Positions 23,045 through 24,659 of a DNA stretch of 24,659 nt are shown here, piece by piece. The notes beneath the pieces were generated by a model. The model saw only the letters and a list, made by a program, of their open reading frames with translations, was not told where the DNA came from and searched no databases. Position 1 is the stretch's first letter, and each line of letters begins with the position of its first letter. Both the position numbers and the translations under genes were made by a program. This stretch comes from VRUE01 sp040904405 (GTDB taxonomy: Bacteria > Actinomycetota > Thermoleophilia > Solirubrobacterales > 70-9). Where the stretch lies: NCBI GenBank assembly GCA_040904405.1, contig JBBDTK010000109.1:1-24659 (forward strand), written 5' to 3'.

Positions 23045-23179
23045 GGGATCGGGGGTCATTCCAGGAGGTGCCTATGTTCGCTCCGCTGCGCTTCGCTCAC
23101 GAATTTGGTGCCGCTTCGCGGCTTTGAATCACTCTGCGGAGCCGCTTCGCGAGGCACTCCTGAAATGACCCCCGATCCC
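23045..23179 (+). repeat. Palindromic element B4 (family B)
   Basis: Arms of 23 bp at 23045-23067 and 23157-23179 match with one C/T difference (a G-T wobble in RNA). The core carries GGTGCCTATGTTCGCTCC, CTTCGCTCAC, TGCCGCTTCGCGGC, GAATCACTCTGCGG and CCGCTTCGCGAGGCAC, the family consensus. The arms are unrelated to those of B1, B2 and B3. It lies in the 252-base gap between rsmG and parA. Confidence 0.9.
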
Positions 23180-23224
23180 TAGCCACGCGCAATCCCTGCG
23201 GGTGGGGAAGCTGGTGAACCCTTT

Positions 23225-23267
23225 AGGACCTATCCAAGGGTGCGATATCCCTATCGAGATAGGTCCT
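23225..23267 (-). terminator. Hairpin directly after rsmG
   Basis: A perfect 10-bp stem (AGGACCTATC at 23225-23234 with 23258-23267) begins at the rsmG stop codon. It encloses a smaller AGGG/CCCT stem. There is no long T-tract. It probably separates the khpB-rsmG unit from parAB. Confidence 0.55.
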
Positions 23268-23977
23268 CAGCCTCGCGGTCGCTTCTTGGCCATGCCGGGA
23301 CGCCTTGGCAGGTCGGCTGGGGTGGGTCCGGACTTGCGGATCACGTGGAGGTGGCGGTGCTTGGAGCCGGCGCGATCGCCGACGTCGAGGATCCGTTCGG
23401 GAGCCATTGCCAGCTGCTCGACGGCTCGTTGGAGCTGCTCCTCCTCGTCCTGGTCGCGCTTGCCCTTCCAGGCGACGAGGGTCCCGTTTTCGCGGAGAAG
23501 CGGGGCGGCGAGCTCGGCGAGGGTGGAAAGGCGGCCGACGGCGCGGGCCGTGACGGCATCGTAGGAGTCGCGTGCGTCCCCTTCCGCAAGCTCCTCGGAG
23601 CGGGCGTTGACCACGTTCGCGTTGGCGATCCCCGCCGCCTCGATCGTCCGCCGCATGAACTCGCACTTGCGCCCAACCGACTCGATCAGATCAACCGCCG
23701 CATCAGGCAGCGCCACCGCCAACACAAGGCCCGGAAACCCAGCTCCAGAGCCAAGATCGGCAATCCGCCGCGCACCGCGCAGCTCCGCGACCTCCAACCC
23801 GGTGAGGCTGTCCGCCACATGGACGCGCCAGGCGTCAGGCGCCGCGGTCACCGAGCTCACCGACGCCCGCTCCTGCGCCAACAGCCGCAGCACCTCCTTC
23901 AGAGCCCGTCGCTGCGCCGCGCCGAGAGGGTGTCCCGGTAGGGGTGGAACGTCTTGTACTTTTTCGCGTCGGGCCAT
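23267..23977 (-). CDS. rsmG: 16S rRNA (guanine-N7) methyltransferase RsmG
   Basis: RsmG (GidB) methylates G527 of 16S rRNA using S-adenosylmethionine. The 236-residue protein has the SAM loop ARRIADLGSGAGFPGLVLAV, the acidic end of the next strand (DLIESVGRKCEFM), the VTARAVGRLSTLAELAAPLL region and the typical basic end RKSGPTPADLPRRPGMAKKRP. The first 15 or so residues (MARREKVQDVPPLPGHP) are encoded by palindrome A2. The ATG at 23977 lies in the loop of A2 and has AGAGG a suitable distance upstream, and no other start is available before the conserved part. The repeat therefore appears to supply the start codon, ribosome site and N-terminus. Confidence 0.93.
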   Translation of the reverse strand: MARREKVQDVPPLPGHPLGAAQRRALKEVLRLLAQERASVSSVTAAPDAWRVHVADSLTGLEVAELRGARRIADLGSGAGFPGLVLAVALPDAAVDLIESVGRKCEFMRRTIEAAGIANANVVNARSEELAEGDARDSYDAVTARAVGRLSTLAELAAPLLRENGTLVAWKGKRDQDEEEQLQRAVEQLAMAPERILDVGDRAGSKHRHLHVIRKSGPTPADLPRRPGMAKKRPRG

Positions 23978-24040
23978 GATCCTCTACCAGAGACGCTTCT
24001 CGAAAAAGTTAAGTGGAACCCCTACCGGGACACCCTCTCG
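23923..24040. repeat. Palindromic element A2 between khpB and rsmG
   Basis: Perfect 22-bp arms lie at 23923-23944 and 24019-24040. They consist of the family A stem TGTCCCGGTAGGGG plus a copy-specific outer part (CGAGAGGG). The inner stem ACTTTTTCG (23958-23966 with 24001-24009) is shared with A1. The left block 23941-23965 and right block 24002-24023 are identical to A1. The left half is translated as the N-terminus of RsmG. Confidence 0.88.
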
Positions 24041-24048
24041 GTCCCGAC

Positions 24049-24090
24049 CTCTCTCGAAAAAGTTAAGTGAAGGCCCTACCCGGGGGCCCT
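24049..24090. repeat. Partial third copy of family A (right half)
   Basis: CGAAAAAGTTAAGTG recurs 53 bases after the A2 copy, followed by a diverged arm containing a small GGCCC/GGGCC hairpin (24072-24088). No left half is present. It lies between A2 and the khpB stop, and suggests a tandem or eroded insertion. Confidence 0.65.
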
Positions 24091-24093
24091 CTC

Positions 24094-24576
24094 CTACTCC
24101 GAGACCAAAGGGGCGACGACCACGCAGCGACGCGGCTCGTCCCCTTCGCTGAAGGTCTCGACCCCGGACCGCTCTTTCAGGTGTTCGTGGACGACGCGCC
24201 GTTCCTGGGCGCTCATCGGGTCCATCTCGACGCTGGCGTTGCGCTCCAGCGCCTGCTCGGCGGCGCGGTCGGCGCGCGCGACCAGAACCTCGCGGCGGCG
24301 CTCGCGGTAGCCGGCGGCGTCGAGCACCACCCGCTTTCGGTCGCGCAGGCCCCGGAACGCAGCCTGGAAGCAGAGCAGCTGCAGCGCGTCGATCGTCTGG
24401 CCGCGCTTGCCGATCAGCAGGCCGTAGTCGTCCTCGCCGACCACTGTGGCCTCGATCCGCTCGTCGCCCTCCTCGATCTCCACCTCGCCGTCGAGATCGA
24501 GCTCGTCGAGCACTCCCTCGACCAGGGCCTGGACCCTCTCGGCCGGCTCCTGCGGCCATTCTGTCCCTTGACTCAC
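24094..24576 (-). CDS. khpB: RNA-binding protein KhpB (Jag), KH and R3H domains
   Basis: KhpB is a cytosolic RNA-binding protein that acts with KhpA in post-transcriptional control and is often linked to cell division. The 160-residue protein has a KH domain with YGLLIGKRGQTIDALQLL (the GKRG loop) and an R3H domain with MSAQERRVVHEHLKERSGVETFSEGDEPRRCVVV. It lacks the N-terminal Jag-N domain, as in actinobacterial forms. The GTG at 24576 is chosen because TAAGGT ends 7 bases upstream. The frame is open further to a TTG at 24645 without supporting signals. Its position before rsmG and parAB is standard; yidC is expected just past the window edge. Confidence 0.93.
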   Translation of the reverse strand: MSQGTEWPQEPAERVQALVEGVLDELDLDGEVEIEEGDERIEATVVGEDDYGLLIGKRGQTIDALQLLCFQAAFRGLRDRKRVVLDAAGYRERRREVLVARADRAAEQALERNASVEMDPMSAQERRVVHEHLKERSGVETFSEGDEPRRCVVVAPLVSE

Positions 24577-24659
24577 GCCCCGCACCTTAGTGACTATCCA
24601 CAAACCCGCGTGTGCGGCTGGCGAGTGCCGGACCAAGCGGGGCAAGGACGCAGGGAGGC
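24577..24659. other. Upstream of khpB: no gene supported
   Basis: No coding frame here is convincing on either strand. A near-consensus DnaA box (CTATCCACA, one mismatch) lies at 24594-24602, but a single site is weak evidence. The end of yidC may lie just outside the window. Confidence 0.3.
24584..24589 (-). promoter_or_regulatory. Probable -10 element of khpB (leaderless)
   Basis: TAAGGT on the minus strand, then 7 bases, then the GTG start. No Shine-Dalgarno sequence is seen. Confidence 0.45.

Noticed and set aside
21388..23266. parS sites near parAB
   Set aside because: I looked for the GTTTCACGTGAAAC-type palindrome and found none here or elsewhere in the window.
24594..24602. DnaA-box-like CTATCCACA as evidence for the replication origin
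   Set aside because: It is a single copy with one mismatch and no AT-rich stretch or cluster of boxes. The origin is expected near dnaA, outside the window.

Overview
The window is GC-rich, densely coded chromosomal DNA. The minus-strand order khpB/jag - rsmG - parA - parB at the right end is the usual bacterial origin-proximal cluster, so the chromosome origin probably lies just beyond the right edge. High GC, leaderless-type promoters of the TAnnnT kind, an Rv-style MMPL transporter and secreted families I associate with Solirubrobacterales suggest an actinobacterium, probably class Thermoleophilia. That placement is inference, not proof.

Layout. At 1-820 (minus) lie a Rieske iron-sulfur protein and the start of what is probably its cytochrome b partner. 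At 1031-5478 (plus) lie an MMPL/RND-type exporter and two secreted proteins of unknown function. At 5598-9408 (minus) is a tetrapyrrole operon: hemB, a fused AhbA-AhbB/NirDL-like siroheme decarboxylase homologue, hemL and a small conserved-looking ORF. At 9720-11799 (plus) is an ABC exporter (ATPase plus permease). At 11825-13197 a gamma-glutamylcyclotransferase-like gene and a YmdB-type phosphodiesterase are divergent. At 13335-17045 (minus) are a small membrane protein, an alkaline-phosphatase-superfamily enzyme and a polytopic membrane protein with a GT87-like look. At 17068-19367 (plus) are a PLP aminotransferase and D-Ala-D-Ala ligase, followed by a convergent bifunctional-nuclease-domain gene. 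At 19949-21312 is a 1.3 kb micro-island between tRNA-Ile(GAT) and a 42-bp copy of its 3' half. It carries an MNT/HEPN pair whose HEPN gene looks frameshifted. ParB, ParA, RsmG and KhpB follow.

The most unusual content is a set of palindromic elements that the genes do not explain. Four copies of one family (B: 9560-9706, 13257-13387, 14965-15103, 23045-23179) share a roughly 85-95 bp core ending in GTGCC...GGCAC. Each copy is enclosed in its own 22-26 bp inverted-repeat arms, and those arms are unrelated in sequence between copies. A second family (A: 7252-7364, 23923-24040 and a partial copy at 24049-24090) shows the same design: a conserved core, a conserved stem with a compensatory base change, and locus-specific outer stem bases. 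Two further palindromes (9434-9530 and 13750-13822) have the same look. Several abut or enter genes, supplying a C-terminus and stop codon, a start codon with a Shine-Dalgarno sequence, or an in-frame insert. I know of no described element class with locus-specific but self-complementary arms.

A second pattern is promoter architecture. Six starts (hemB, the ABC ATPase, the divergent pair at 17045/17068, parA and khpB) each have a TAnnnT hexamer exactly 6 or 7 bases upstream, as expected for leaderless transcription.
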